Shown: one piece after another, positions 1 to 9,132 of the stretch
Numbering within the stretch: the stretch's first letter is position 1
How the letters are laid out: every line of letters starts with the position of its first letter
Assembly (NCBI RefSeq): GCF_001261735.1
Contig: NZ_CVRP01000007.1
Location: 248,001-312,000 of the forward strand
Direction: 5' to 3'
DNA: 64,000 bases
DNA from: Dysgonomonas sp. BGC7
GTDB taxonomy: Bacteria > Bacteroidota > Bacteroidia > Bacteroidales > Dysgonomonadaceae
Made by a program: the position numbers and the translations under genes
Notes under the pieces: model-generated
Database searches by the model: none
What the model saw: only the letters and a program-made list of their open reading frames with translations
Told to the model about the DNA's origin: nothing

Positions 1-549
1 AATCTTATAAGTACTAATACCGTGAAAGCGTATGAGTATGGTGCTACTCCGGAGATTACTGATAGTAAAGCTTTAGATGCTAAGAAAGTCTTGTATGACA
101 ATATGATTACTCCTGATGGGGAAAGCACTAAATATAACTTGGAGAATGTTCCCTCTGACAAAATATCTCACTACTTGGTAAAGGAAAGATGGTATTTCGA
201 TATAAAGACTTTTAAAGGAGATGTAAGAGTTACTCACATTTGTCCGGTATTGTTAGAAAAAGGTAAATACTATCCTTTGTTTTGGGTTGCATTTGATGAT
301 GTGAGTGTATATTTGGCCAGAGCTAAATCTCCTGTTGCAGTTGCTAATGTAACACCGGTTTTAAGTAATGCTTCTATATTCGACATCATAAGAAATAGAT
401 GGTACAGAGGATGTATATATCAAGTTGGTTTGAGACAATTGTCTCACTACTTCCCTGAAATGAAAGATCTTATCAAAGAACGTCAGCGTATAGAAAACGA
501 GTTGGATTATATTCAGGCAAAGTTCTACGCAGCAGAAAGAAGACGATAA
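1..549 (+). CDS. gldN: GldN/PorN-family type IX secretion protein, 3' end only
   Basis: The reading frame is open from the first base of the window, so this is the C-terminal 182 residues of a longer gene. The first possible start, a GTG at 22, is probably internal. The segments KERWYFD and HICPVLL match KEAWYFD and AICPVLF in the complete GldN at 9133-10176. GldN/PorN is a periplasmic protein that forms the outer-membrane-associated ring of the T9SS with the lipoprotein GldK/PorK. Here the protein ends in a short charged helix-like tail (EAERRR-type), without the long Lys-rich extension of the second copy. A perfect hairpin terminator follows 25 bases after the stop. It is probably the last gene of a gldKLMN operon lying upstream, but that part is not visible. 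Confidence 0.8.
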   Translation, partial: NLISTNTVKAYEYGATPEITDSKALDAKKVLYDNMITPDGESTKYNLENVPSDKISHYLVKERWYFDIKTFKGDVRVTHICPVLLEKGKYYPLFWVAFDDVSVYLARAKSPVAVANVTPVLSNASIFDIIRNRWYRGCIYQVGLRQLSHYFPEMKDLIKERQRIENELDYIQAKFYAAERRR

Positions 550-573
550 TATAGTCTTATGTTATAATAAATA

Positions 574-607
574 AAGAAGACAGAGATATATTATCTCTGT
601 CTTCTTT
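574..607 (+). terminator. Rho-independent terminator of the gldN operon
   Basis: A perfect 15-bp stem (574-588 with 592-606) with a 3-base loop lies 25 bases after the gldN stop. The stem is purine-rich on its left arm, so its right arm ends in a CTTCTTT tract. Confidence 0.75.
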
Positions 608-774
608 GTTTGTGTAATGAGTTGAAATAGAATTGTTATGGACTCTATTTCTTTCAAAGAAAATACAGATGTATTAATTATAATCCTTAATGTGATCTGG
701 GTGACTGTTGTTGGCATTTAATCTGCGAATGACATATTGTGTCTTGATTCTTTTAATAGTATTTTGTAGGGTAT

Positions 775-810
775 AAAAAAGGCTTTAATAGATCTATTAA
801 AGCCTTTTTT
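775..810. terminator. Bidirectional terminator downstream of the OmpA-family gene
   Basis: A 36-bp perfect palindrome with A6 on the left and T6 on the right, centred on GATC at 791-794. It lies 17 bases past the stop of the minus-strand gene at 828 and can also catch plus-strand readthrough from gldN. Confidence 0.8.
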
Positions 811-827
811 ATGTAGGTTTATTCTTG

Positions 828-1505
828 TTATGGATTGATCAGGAAGAGTACTGCACGATTCTTGTCATTCTCTAATTGGAATGGCTGTAGTCCGTCTCCT
901 TTCCAGTTTACTGATATTCTGTTTTTGGCAATCCCATATTTTGTTTCCATAGCTTTAGCTACAGCTTCAGACCTATTCTTAGACAATTTTAGATTTATAG
1001 CAGCATTACCTGTTTTTTTGTCTGCATAACCTGTAACAACCACAGTTGCCTCAGGATTCTTATTAAGATGATCTACCGCCAATTCTATTTTGGCCCATTC
1101 AGCCTGATCTATTACCCATTTGTTTATACGGAAGAAAACAGGATCAGGTAAGAAAAACGGATCTTTCTTAATGATTGGTTTTTCTTCAGGCTTAGCATCT
1201 ATAGGCCTTCTTGTAGGCTCATCTATCTTTTTACTCTCTGCCTGAGGTGCCGGAGCTAAAATGTCTGGGCAATCATACATTTTTCTGCGTTTAGCCATTT
1301 CTGATTGGCTTACACTAAGCTGCTGAGCGCTTCTTTTCACTACGATGATTTCTTCTCTGCTGTTGAGTTGGAGTAATACAGAGTCTCTTACAGATTCACA
1401 AGCACAAGGGTCAACCTTTTTTTCTGTCGTGACTCTGTTTTGTGCGTTTAGTGAAAGTGATAATACTATTAAAAGTATTGGTAGTAATATAAATCTCATT
1501 TTCAT
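828..1505 (-). CDS. OmpA-family peptidoglycan-binding envelope protein
   Basis: A 225-residue protein with an N-terminal signal peptide (about residues 1-21, ending near LNAQ). A Pro/Lys-rich linker runs from about 85 to 120, followed by a C-terminal OmpA-like domain (about 125-222). Typical features of that domain are VVVTGYADKKTGN, NLKLSKNRSEAVAKA and the NRAV ending. Such domains anchor outer-membrane proteins or complexes to peptidoglycan. There is no N-terminal beta-barrel, so it is a periplasmic or lipid-free anchor protein rather than a porin. The gene stands alone, divergent from the ABC gene at 1689. Its position next to gldN is suggestive, because T9SS machines include OmpA-domain proteins, but nothing here proves such a role. 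Confidence 0.8.
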   Translation of the reverse strand: MKMRFILLPILLIVLSLSLNAQNRVTTEKKVDPCACESVRDSVLLQLNSREEIIVVKRSAQQLSVSQSEMAKRRKMYDCPDILAPAPQAESKKIDEPTRRPIDAKPEEKPIIKKDPFFLPDPVFFRINKWVIDQAEWAKIELAVDHLNKNPEATVVVTGYADKKTGNAAINLKLSKNRSEAVAKAMETKYGIAKNRISVNWKGDGLQPFQLENDKNRAVLFLINP

Positions 1506-1688
1506 ATTGTGATTACGGTGTTAAGGAAAATCCTAAATTATATTATATACTAAGATACAAAATTAATATATTATTCTCAATTAACTTTCTTTTTAAACAC
1601 AGAAAATAGTAGTTTGTTCATTTTTATTTATGTTGAGATATGGATAGATTTTTAATTAGTTATCTTTAATCTCTTTTTTATAATTAAA

Positions 1689-3143
1689 ATGTCAGGAATA
1701 GTATTAAAATTAAATGAAGTAGTTGCAAGACAGGAGTATTTACGATTCAGAAATCCGATCTCTTGGAAGTTAAAATCAGGAGAGCATTGGGCTGTATTAG
1801 GCCCAAATGGAGGCGGGAAAACTTTATTGATAGATACATTACTTGGTAAGTATGCTTTAAAATCGGGAGAAATTGTTTGTCAAGATTTGGATGGAAATGA
1901 AAAGTCTGTCTTTAAATTGATAAAATATGTTGCTTTTAGAGATATCTATAGCATAATAGATACAGGAAATAGTTATTATCAGCAGAGATGGAATAAAGGT
2001 GACGAACAAGAAGTCCCTTTAGTAAAAGACCTTGTTTTGGGAGTAGATGATTCTTGGTTAGATGTTTTAGTCGATTGGTTTGGTGTCTCTGAGTTACTGG
2101 AAAAAGAAGTTAATTTGTTGTCAAGTGGAGAGTTAAGGAAGTTCTTGATCATACGCTCTTTGTTGTCAAAGCCCAAAGTTTTGATTTTAGACAATCCTTA
2201 TATAGGACTGGATGCAGCTTCCAGACTTACGTTAAATGAACTGCTTTTCAAACTTGCTGATTTTGAAAATCTACAACTTATTTTAGTCTTATCGAATCCT
2301 CATGATGTTCCGGAACTGATAACACATATCTTGCCTGTGTCGGAGAAAGGGCTGTTACCAGTTGTTAGTAGAGAAGAGTTCTTTTCTGATGAAAAACATG
2401 TAAACAGTCTCTTCCCTGTACGAAGCCTTCCTAAATTACCAGATTCGTTTGAAAGAAATGAAGAAAATATCTCTGACTTTAATGGTGCTGCAATCCTTAC
2501 TGATATTAAGATCAGTTATGGACAGCGTACAATACTTAATGGATTGAACTGGAAAATAGAAAAGGGAGATAAATGGGCTCTTCTTGGTGTGAATGGGGCA
2601 GGAAAGTCAACCCTGTTGAGTCTTATATGCGGTGATAATCCACAGGCTTATGCTAATGATATTATTCTTTTCGACCGTCGCCGTGGTTCCGGAGAAAGTA
2701 TTTGGGATATAAAAAAGCGCATAGGGTATATTTCACCTGAGATGCACTTGTACTATCTTAAAAACATAAGATGTCTCGATGTGGTAGGTTCCGGTTTTTT
2801 CGATACGGTAGGATTGTATAGGAAATGTAATGCCGAACAGGAAAAAGTAGCGCTGAAATGGATGGGAGTATTTGGTGTCGCTCATTTACAGGAAACTTCT
2901 TTCTTAAACGTATCTTCGGGAGAGCAACGTTTAGTTTTGCTAGCTAGGGTGTTTGTGAAGAATCCCGATCTATTGATTTTGGATGAGCCTTTGCATGGCC
3001 TTGATTCGGATAATAAAAAATTAGTGAAGCAGGTTATTGAAGAGTTCTGCTCTCAAGGGAAAACACTGATTTATGTAACCCATTACGAAAATGAAATACC
3101 AAAAGTCGTAGATAAACGTTTGGTGTTGACTAAAAATAAATAA
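1689..3143 (+). CDS. modF: Duplicated ABC ATPase, ModF/PhrA-like
   Basis: A soluble 484-residue protein made of two ABC ATPase domains and no membrane segments. Domain 1 has Walker A GPNGGGKT (residues 38-45), signature LSSGE and Walker B VLILDNP. Domain 2 has GVNGAGKST, signature VSSGEQR and LLILDEPLHGLD followed by the switch His in YVTH. The first Walker B has Asn where the catalytic Glu normally sits (ILDNP), so site 1 may bind but not hydrolyse ATP well. Size and layout match E. coli ModF (once called photorepair protein PhrA). No molybdate permease lies nearby, so a transport role is not supported by context. The symbol is by similarity only. Confidence 0.75.
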   Translation: MSGIVLKLNEVVARQEYLRFRNPISWKLKSGEHWAVLGPNGGGKTLLIDTLLGKYALKSGEIVCQDLDGNEKSVFKLIKYVAFRDIYSIIDTGNSYYQQRWNKGDEQEVPLVKDLVLGVDDSWLDVLVDWFGVSELLEKEVNLLSSGELRKFLIIRSLLSKPKVLILDNPYIGLDAASRLTLNELLFKLADFENLQLILVLSNPHDVPELITHILPVSEKGLLPVVSREEFFSDEKHVNSLFPVRSLPKLPDSFERNEENISDFNGAAILTDIKISYGQRTILNGLNWKIEKGDKWALLGVNGAGKSTLLSLICGDNPQAYANDIILFDRRRGSGESIWDIKKRIGYISPEMHLYYLKNIRCLDVVGSGFFDTVGLYRKCNAEQEKVALKWMGVFGVAHLQETSFLNVSSGEQRLVLLARVFVKNPDLLILDEPLHGLDSDNKKLVKQVIEEFCSQGKTLIYVTHYENEIPKVVDKRLVLTKNK

Positions 3144-3150
3144 TAAAAAT

Positions 3151-3183
3151 AAAAAAGGAATACCATTTGGTATTCCTTTTTTT
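3151..3183. terminator. Terminator between convergent genes
   Basis: A 14-bp perfect stem (3151-3164 with 3169-3182) with loop ATTT, flanked by A6 and T7. It serves the ABC gene on the plus strand and the outer-membrane protein gene on the minus strand. Confidence 0.8.
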
Positions 3184-3202
3184 ATCTGATTGAATTCTTT
3201 TA

Positions 3203-3709
3203 TTAGAATTTAAATCCGTAACCAACTGTGAACGTGAAGCAATCTCCATCGCTGAAAGTGTATTTCATTTCAGCATTCAGGTAATTTGTACTACTTAGAT
3301 CGTAAGATCCACCGGCTCCCAAGTTGAATCCGAAGTTAGTACCACTGCTTGAAGGTATTTCTACACCATAAAATGTTCGCTTTGCTATACGATAATTTTG
3401 CATAGCGAAACCTGCTAAAGGATATAGAGACAAACCTTCTGCACTGCTACTCAAATCAAAAACATAATGAGCATTCAGGTTTATATCAAGACCCATTACT
3501 TTGTCCTTAGGGAATATAAATGATACCTCAGGAGCAATACGCACATTGTCTATGATATTATAACGTCCTTGAGCTCCAATAAGAAAACGCATAGGGTCAG
3601 ACTGGAAACCTGCGTTAGCTACTACAGATTTTTCTCCTTTTCCTATTTGGGCAAAAGTTGCTGTGCTTGTGATGGCTACTAAAGCCAATAATAAAAATAA
3701 TTTTTTCAT
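3203..3709 (-). CDS. Small outer-membrane beta-barrel protein
   Basis: A 168-residue protein with a clear signal peptide (MKKLFLLLALVAITSTATFAQ). Alternating hydrophobic beta-strands follow, ending in the aromatic terminus FTVGYGFKF, as expected for an outer-membrane beta-barrel recognised by BAM. The length suggests about eight strands, as in the OmpX/OmpW-like and PorT-like barrels common in Bacteroidetes. The specific function cannot be read from the sequence. The gene is monocistronic, with a long upstream region that carries a repeat element. Confidence 0.7.
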   Translation of the reverse strand: MKKLFLLLALVAITSTATFAQIGKGEKSVVANAGFQSDPMRFLIGAQGRYNIIDNVRIAPEVSFIFPKDKVMGLDINLNAHYVFDLSSSAEGLSLYPLAGFAMQNYRIAKRTFYGVEIPSSSGTNFGFNLGAGGSYDLSSTNYLNAEMKYTFSDGDCFTFTVGYGFKF

Positions 3710-3944
3710 AATTTAAAAGTTCTCTAATTATTTAATTGTTTATAAAGCTCGTTCAGGTTGCTAAGATAGTATAAAATATTAATCTTTGTAAAATAATCTG
3801 TATTATTTATTTGTTTCGTTAGTTTTTGTTTTGTGTATGTAGTTTGTTTTGAGTGCTTTACTTATAGTCTTATGCTGATTCGGTGCTAATTGGTGTTAAA
3901 AAATAATTAAGTTGTAAAAATCATATATTTCTATTATTGTATTT

Positions 3945-4004
3945 GTAGGAGCTAGGCTTACCTCTGCTCGTTCAATGTGGTTAATAACAAGGATTGTTTC
4001 TATG
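3945..4004 (+). repeat. Structured intergenic repeat type 2, copy 1
   Basis: About 60 bases starting GTAGGAGCTAGG. The segment aligns with 17664-17724 at roughly three-quarters identity by eye, including CTCTGC, AATGTGG and a shared TAAT-AC-AGG core. The first 20 bases are a near-palindrome and the last 25 can fold into a second hairpin. It lies just left of the TIR element 4027-4217. Nothing indicates coding. Confidence 0.6.
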
Positions 4005-4026
4005 AAATTCGTCAATAATTATTATA

Positions 4027-4217
4027 TAAAGGAATCGGTAGTTGATATTAAAAGATTTATCTATATATCAGTGAGGAAGCTGATTGAATAAAGGCTGAAT
4101 GATGAATGAAAAGATAAGAGAAAAAGAGTACAAGTTTGTCCGGTTTTAGTTAAAATCGTGTTTGATAGCATGCGAGCAAACAGATATTTAAGGCATAGTT
4201 AACCTTCGATCCGTATT
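4027..4217 (-). repeat. About 190-bp dispersed element with inverted ends, copy A
   Basis: This is an inverted copy of the element at 26831-27024. The stretch 4036-4079 matches the reverse complement of that copy's right end in about nine of ten positions. The segment 4128-4156 is the reverse complement of the conserved core TTTTAACTAAAACC-GAC. The right end (4197-4217) matches the left end of the 26831 copy at about two-thirds of positions. It lies between a minus-strand gene (start 3709) and a plus-strand gene (start 4333). Confidence 0.65.
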
Positions 4218-4332
4218 AATATAATAAAAGTTTAGAGGCCATACCTAAAAAAACTTGTTTTCTCTGTAACAGTATTTTTCTTTATGAAAAAAGTATTAAT
4301 TTTGAATTGTAAATAAAATAATATAATAAATA

Positions 4333-4884
4333 ATGATATTTCGGTTTTTACTCTTGTCAGATGAAGTGGAAGACTTCAAACGGGAAATTCAGATAAATGC
4401 AGATGCTACATTCTATGATCTGCACAAAGCGATTATTAAATCCGTTGGATATAAAGAAGGTGAGATGACATCTTTTTTTATTTGTGGCGATGACTGGGAA
4501 AAAGAAAGAGAGATCACTCTTGTTGAAATGGATACGAGTTCAGATGAAGACTCATTTACAATGGAAGCCTCTGTATTAGACGATTTTCTGGAAGATGAGA
4601 GACAAAAACTTATGTATGTATTCGACTATATGACAGAAAGGGCTTTCTTTATGGAGCTGAGAGAGATCATTACCGGTAAAGATATTAAAGAGCCTTTGTG
4701 TACTCAGTCTGTGGGTCAAGCTCCTGCGCAGTTTGTCGATTTTGACACGGTTGCCACCAGTGTTACAACATTCGATGTAGGCGAAAATTTCTATGGCGAC
4801 GAGGGCTACGATATGGATGAACTTGATACCGAGGGGTTTGATGGGCTTGATGATGTTGCTGCCCCAAGCGATGAAGAATATTAA
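4333..4884 (+). CDS. pRiA4b ORF-3-like (TnpR passenger-type) protein
   Basis: A 183-residue acidic protein. The N-terminal half ([19 protein letters not shown], then [14 protein letters not shown] and [11 protein letters not shown]) resembles the plasmid pRiA4b ORF-3-like fold, also annotated as IS1096 passenger protein. The C-terminal 45 residues are a low-complexity acidic tail rich in Asp, Glu and Gly. The stop codon shares one base with the miaA start (TAATG at 4882-4886), so the two are translationally coupled. No transposase is nearby. The family is of unknown function in cellular genomes, and I infer a housekeeping rather than a mobile role from the tight coupling. Confidence 0.6.
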   Translation: MIFRFLLLSDEVEDFKREIQINADATFYDLHKAIIKSVGYKEGEMTSFFICGDDWEKEREITLVEMDTSSDEDSFTMEASVLDDFLEDERQKLMYVFDYMTERAFFMELREIITGKDIKEPLCTQSVGQAPAQFVDFDTVATSVTTFDVGENFYGDEGYDMDELDTEGFDGLDDVAAPSDEEY

Positions 4885-5789
4885 TGAAACAACTTATAGT
4901 CCTGCTTGGTCCTACCGGAGTAGGTAAAACAGAACTAAGTCTTAGTGTAGCCGAACACTATGATTCTTCGATAATATCAGCCGATTCACGTCAGTTTTTT
5001 AAAGGATTGGAAATAGGGACTGCTGCTCCTACAGAAGATCAATTGCGGCGGGTACCTCATTTTTTAGTGGGGATGCTCAATGTAGAAAATTACTATAGCG
5101 CCAGTGAATTTGAGCAGGATGCATTGTCTGTAATTGCCACACAACATAAGACACACGATACGGTAGTAGCCACAGGAGGGTCTATGTTATACATTGATGC
5201 TCTTTGCAATGGGATTGACGATGTTCCTACTATAGATGAAAGTTTGAGAGGAGAGCTCTATTCTCTATATGAACAAGAAGGACTTGAGCCTATCAGGGCT
5301 CAGTTGAAGGTTCTTGATCCTGATTTTTATAATGAAGTAGATCTTAAGAACTATAAACGAGTGATACATGCCTTAGAAGTTTGTCTTATGACAGGCAAGC
5401 CTTATTCTTCATTTCGGAGTAAAACTAAGAAGCCTCGTCCATTTATTGTAAAAAAGATAGGTCTGATGCGCGATCGTGAAGATCTTTATAATAGAATTAA
5501 TCGGCGGGTTGATGATATGATGGATATGGGGTTGTTCGAAGAAGCTAAGCGGTTTTATCCTTATCGGCATCTAAATTCATTAAATACTGTTGGTTATAAA
5601 GAACTGTTCAGGTATTTTGATGGTGAGTGGACATTGGACTTTGCAATTGAAAAAATAAAGCAAAGTACTCGTATTTATTCTCGTAAACAGATGACGTGGT
5701 TTAAGAGAGATAAAGAGATCAATTGGATAAATTTGTCAACGGCTCAAGGTGAAGATGCTTTAAATACAATAATAGATATAGTTTCTTGA
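4884..5789 (+). CDS. miaA: tRNA dimethylallyltransferase
   Basis: A 301-residue enzyme that transfers a dimethylallyl group from DMAPP to N6 of A37 in tRNAs reading UNN codons. It shows the P-loop GPTGVGKT (residues 9-16), the substrate motif [16 protein letters not shown], the [12 protein letters not shown] segment and the tRNA-binding [14 protein letters not shown] near the end. Length is normal for MiaA. The start overlaps the preceding stop by one base, so expression depends on translation of the acidic upstream protein. Confidence 0.95.
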   Translation: MKQLIVLLGPTGVGKTELSLSVAEHYDSSIISADSRQFFKGLEIGTAAPTEDQLRRVPHFLVGMLNVENYYSASEFEQDALSVIATQHKTHDTVVATGGSMLYIDALCNGIDDVPTIDESLRGELYSLYEQEGLEPIRAQLKVLDPDFYNEVDLKNYKRVIHALEVCLMTGKPYSSFRSKTKKPRPFIVKKIGLMRDREDLYNRINRRVDDMMDMGLFEEAKRFYPYRHLNSLNTVGYKELFRYFDGEWTLDFAIEKIKQSTRIYSRKQMTWFKRDKEINWINLSTAQGEDALNTIIDIVS

Positions 5790-5981
5790 TTTATCTTTAT
5801 CATTGCTGTTAGTAATAAAAAGACACAAACAATAAGTTTCAAAAAAGTAATTCAATATATGAATAGATGTAAAGTGTTAATAAAAGTGATAATATCAACC
5901 TTTAGATAACGGCTTTTACATTTTATTGTTAAATTGGATGTTAATCAATATATTTGAATATAATTATAATAGAAAAGATAT

Positions 5982-6470
5982 ATGAAAACATTAAAGTATT
6001 TACTTATGTCATTAGTTATTATGACAGGACTAATGGGGTTTAGTAGCTGTGGTGATGACATTACAAGAGTTACAGAAGAATATTATACGGGAGCTGAAGC
6101 TACCAACTATAATTTTGTGGTCGGCAACAGCCAAAATAAATGGGTGTGGAATGCTGTAGATGGTCGTTACGAGTGTTTCTTCGAGTTGAATGAGTTGAGC
6201 TCAGATATATATAATTATGGCTCAATGGTCGGAGGAGTGTTTGTGAACCCGGGGCTTGATAATGAATGGCTAGAAATGTTGCCCTATAATATTATATTTC
6301 CCCAAAATGGAACTGATCCTTCTTATTCGGTAAGGATAAGTTGTGCTTTTACTCCCGGCGAAGTAGCATTCTTCTTTCAGCCGTCCGACATGAAAAGAAA
6401 TGATAATATATTAGCAGAATATGAATTTAGGATAACTCTTATGTTGGATCAATTCAACGTTCCGAAATAA
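5982..6470 (+). CDS. Lipoprotein of unknown function
   Basis: A 162-residue protein with a lipoprotein signal peptide ending in FSSC followed by GDD, which predicts lipidation at Cys23. The rest is rich in aromatic residues and beta-prone (WNAVDGRYECFFEL, YNIIFPQNG, ISCAFTPGEVAFFF), suggesting a small beta-sandwich. I do not recognise the family. It lies about 200 bases upstream of porP with a terminator in between, so it is not in that operon, although a T9SS-related envelope role is conceivable. Confidence 0.55.
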   Translation: MKTLKYLLMSLVIMTGLMGFSSCGDDITRVTEEYYTGAEATNYNFVVGNSQNKWVWNAVDGRYECFFELNELSSDIYNYGSMVGGVFVNPGLDNEWLEMLPYNIIFPQNGTDPSYSVRISCAFTPGEVAFFFQPSDMKRNDNILAEYEFRITLMLDQFNVPK

Positions 6471-6493
6471 TAATTAATAGTTAATTATATCGA

Positions 6494-6533
6494 AATAACA
6501 GGCTTGATTAATTGTATAATCAGGCCTGTTATT
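6494..6533 (+). terminator. Terminator after the lipoprotein gene
   Basis: A 17-bp stem with one mismatch (6494-6510 with 6517-6533), loop ATTGTA. The T content after the hairpin is modest. It separates the lipoprotein from the porP operon. Confidence 0.65.
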
Positions 6534-6622
6534 AATTTAAGGCTACTTGAAAAGATAGCTAATAAGATAGAGTTAGCTTTCTTAATTTACTCTATCCGCA
6601 CAATTTATGATAAGCTTAGTCG

Positions 6623-6651
6623 TTGTTTATAAATAAATTGTAGTTACTTTG
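6623..6651 (+). promoter_or_regulatory. Candidate promoter of the porP-gldK-gldN operon
   Basis: A TTG at 6623-6625, 18 bases, then TTACTTTG at 6644-6651, one base off the Bacteroidetes -7 consensus TAnnTTTG. The predicted transcript start falls at about 6658, just ahead of the ATG at 6676. That rules out the upstream TTG codon at 6649 as a start. Confidence 0.5.
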
Positions 6652-6675
6652 CACCCTGTATCTCTTTATTTTTGG

Positions 6676-7626
6676 ATGAAGGTAAAATATATAATATTGT
6701 TTGTTTTAATGTTGGTTTTCTGCACTGAAGCTGTATATGGACAGTGGGATGCTCAGATAAGTCAATATTGGCGAATGAAGAATTTTTATAATCCTGCTTT
6801 CATCGCAGAAACAAATAATATAGAGAGTGCTATGTTACATCGTCGCCAGTGGGTGGGGATGACTAATGCGCCGGTAACTTCAATAGTATCTATAAATATG
6901 CCGTTGAAATTTTTGGGTAAAGATCATGGTGTAGGTGCTGTTGTGACAAACGAAAAGATCGGTCTGTTTTCAAACTCATATGTAATGGGACAATATACAT
7001 ATAAGTTTAAGTTTAAAAATAATCGGTTTCTGCATGTCGGATTGCAAGCCGGATTGATGAATATAGATTTTGATGCAGCCAAAATACATATACCCGATAG
7101 CGATTATCACGATCCTTTAGATCCGGCAAAGCCTATGGGGAGCATCGGTGATAAAACAATAGATGCCGGACTTGGTGTGGCATGGATTGCTCCGAACTAC
7201 TATGTCGGGTTTTCTGCTACTCACCTATGGGATCCTAAATTTGATCTAGGGGACGATCTTTCTGCTTATATTGCACGTACATATTATTTGATGGGAGGAT
7301 ACAATATAAAACTAAATAATCCGTTACTAGAATTGCAGCCTTCTGCTTTCTTTAAATCTGATGCTGTTACATACCAAATAGACGTTACGGCAAAAGTTGA
7401 ATATAATAAGATGTTCAATGGCGGAATATCTTGGAGAAAAGATGAAGGTTTTGTATTTTTGCTAGGCGTAAAAATTCGGAATATCGATGCAGGCTATTCA
7501 TACGATCTTTCTACATCGGCATTGTCGAAAGTTGGTAATGGTAGTCATGAGTTATTTATACGTTATAGTATTCCTTTAACAAAGAAAAGGGAACCGGGTA
7601 TAAGTAAGAGTATAAGAATTTTATAG
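6676..7626 (+). CDS. porP: PorP/SprF-family type IX secretion outer-membrane protein
   Basis: A 316-residue protein from the ATG at 6676; the longer frame from the TTG at 6649 would overlap the promoter. The signal peptide ends near VYGQ. The mature start is typical of the PorP/SprF family (WDAQISQYWRMKNFYNPA, then RRQWVGMTNAP), and the rest alternates as in a beta-barrel with a late GGYNIKL and ISWRK segment. PorP-like proteins sit in the outer membrane with the GldK/GldN ring and help attach or gate secreted cargo. It opens a three-gene cluster with gldK and gldN. Confidence 0.85.
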   Translation: MKVKYIILFVLMLVFCTEAVYGQWDAQISQYWRMKNFYNPAFIAETNNIESAMLHRRQWVGMTNAPVTSIVSINMPLKFLGKDHGVGAVVTNEKIGLFSNSYVMGQYTYKFKFKNNRFLHVGLQAGLMNIDFDAAKIHIPDSDYHDPLDPAKPMGSIGDKTIDAGLGVAWIAPNYYVGFSATHLWDPKFDLGDDLSAYIARTYYLMGGYNIKLNNPLLELQPSAFFKSDAVTYQIDVTAKVEYNKMFNGGISWRKDEGFVFLLGVKIRNIDAGYSYDLSTSALSKVGNGSHELFIRYSIPLTKKREPGISKSIRIL

Positions 7627-7702
7627 CGGAAATAAGTTGATCTCACAAAATAGAATTGTTTATTTACAAAATTACAAAAGAAAAGCTGTCAAAGCATTAT
7701 AT

Positions 7703-9127
7703 ATGAAACAATTGTTTTTTATTATTATAGTTTCACTTACGATGTTCGTTTCCTGTGGTAGATCGACAGGAAATTCAGGCGTTGGTGGAGAAGTTACCGG
7801 AGAAAAAGGGTCTTCTTGGGCAGAACCTGCTCCATATGGAATGGTTCTTGTCTCGCGCGGTTCTATAGAAATGGGGCCTGCCGAAAGTGATTCTTTATGG
7901 GATATAAAGGCTAATCCTAAAGGAGTTTCAGTCGATAATTTCTGGATGGACGAAACGGAAGTCACAAACTCAAAGTATCGCCAGTTTGTATATTGGGTGC
8001 GAGATTCTATTATTCGTGAAAGATTAGCTGATCCGGCCTTTGGTGGTGATGAGACCTTCAAAATAACGGAAGACCGCTATGGTGATCCCGTAAAACCATA
8101 TCTGGACTGGAAAAAGCCTATTCCAAAGAGACCTTTAGAGGAGGAGGAAAGAGCAATAAATAGTGTTTATACGGTTCATCCTATAACAGGACAAAAGGGA
8201 ATAGACCCTAAACAAATGAACTTTATGTACGAGTGGTTCGATTATACCGAGGCTGCTAAGCGTCGCAATAGAATCAATCCTCAGGATCGTATTCTTAATA
8301 CAGATATAATGGTCGATCCGGGGCAAGTGGTGATGATCTCTAAAGATACAGCATATATAAATGAGGAAGGTGTTCCTGTCAATCAGACAATAGTGCGCCC
8401 GTTGACCTCTCTTTATGATTTCGTACATACCAAGATCGTAAATATTTATCCCGACACTACTGTTTGGGTCAATGATTTTAATAATGCGTACAATGAGCCT
8501 TATATGCGGATGTATTTTTCTCATCCCGGATATAATGATTACCCTGTAGTCGGGGTGACTTGGGAGCAGGCAACTGCATTCTGCGAATGGAGAACCAAGT
8601 TTTATCGTATGGGCCAACCCCGTAACTCCCGTCCTATAGAAAACTTCCGTTTGCCTACCGAAGGAGAGTGGGAATTTGCTGCTCGTAATGGTCGAACAGA
8701 GAATAAATACCCTTGGGATAAAGATGGTACAATGGATGAGAAAGCCTGTTTTATGGCAAACTTTAAGCCTGGAGAAGGAAATTACACAAAAGATGGTAAC
8801 TTGATTCCGGCCAGAGTAGCGTCTTATGTTCCGAACCGTTTCGGAATTTATGATCTTGCTGGGAATGTTTCGGAATGGACATCCACGGCTTATACAGAGT
8901 CGGGAAGTGCTATGATGAATGATATGAATCCACAATATAAATATGACGCGGCAAAGGAAGATCCTTATGCAATAAAGAAAAAAGTTGTAAAAGGAGGTTC
9001 GTGGAAAGATGTGGGACGAAATATTCGAGGCGATTTGAGAGAAGGAGAATTTCAAAATCAGCCCCGGTCTTATATTGGATTCCGGTGTGTGAGGACACAA
9101 GTCGGATTTGCAAAATCTAAGAAATAA
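7703..9127 (+). CDS. gldK: GldK/PorK-family T9SS ring lipoprotein
   Basis: A 474-residue lipoprotein from the ATG at 7703, with lipobox Cys18 in FVSCGR. The upstream extension to 7637 would precede the signal peptide and is rejected. The body is a formylglycine-generating-enzyme (SUMF1) fold: GMVLVSRGSIEMG, DNFWMDETEVTNSKYRQF, WEQATAFCEW, RLPTEGEWEFAARNGR, AGNVSEWTSTAY and the final GGSWKD ... GFRCVR. In GldK/PorK this fold is structural, forming the outer-membrane ring with GldN. A charged insert around residues 120-260 is typical of GldK. The gene sits 76 bases after porP and 5 bases before gldN. No gldL or gldM lies between gldK and gldN. Confidence 0.88.
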   Translation: MKQLFFIIIVSLTMFVSCGRSTGNSGVGGEVTGEKGSSWAEPAPYGMVLVSRGSIEMGPAESDSLWDIKANPKGVSVDNFWMDETEVTNSKYRQFVYWVRDSIIRERLADPAFGGDETFKITEDRYGDPVKPYLDWKKPIPKRPLEEEERAINSVYTVHPITGQKGIDPKQMNFMYEWFDYTEAAKRRNRINPQDRILNTDIMVDPGQVVMISKDTAYINEEGVPVNQTIVRPLTSLYDFVHTKIVNIYPDTTVWVNDFNNAYNEPYMRMYFSHPGYNDYPVVGVTWEQATAFCEWRTKFYRMGQPRNSRPIENFRLPTEGEWEFAARNGRTENKYPWDKDGTMDEKACFMANFKPGEGNYTKDGNLIPARVASYVPNRFGIYDLAGNVSEWTSTAYTESGSAMMNDMNPQYKYDAAKEDPYAIKKKVVKGGSWKDVGRNIRGDLREGEFQNQPRSYIGFRCVRTQVGFAKSKK

Positions 9128-9132
9128 AAGCA

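Larger units (their letters stand above)
3710..4332. other. 623-base intergenic region between divergent genes
   Basis: It holds both repeats listed above. A TAATTTTG box at 4297-4304 could be the -7 element for the gene at 4333. I see no ORF of convincing composition. Confidence 0.5.

Noticed and set aside
4333-4884. Mobile-element passenger gene
   Set aside because: No transposase, no insertion ends and tight coupling to miaA; treated as a chromosomal gene.
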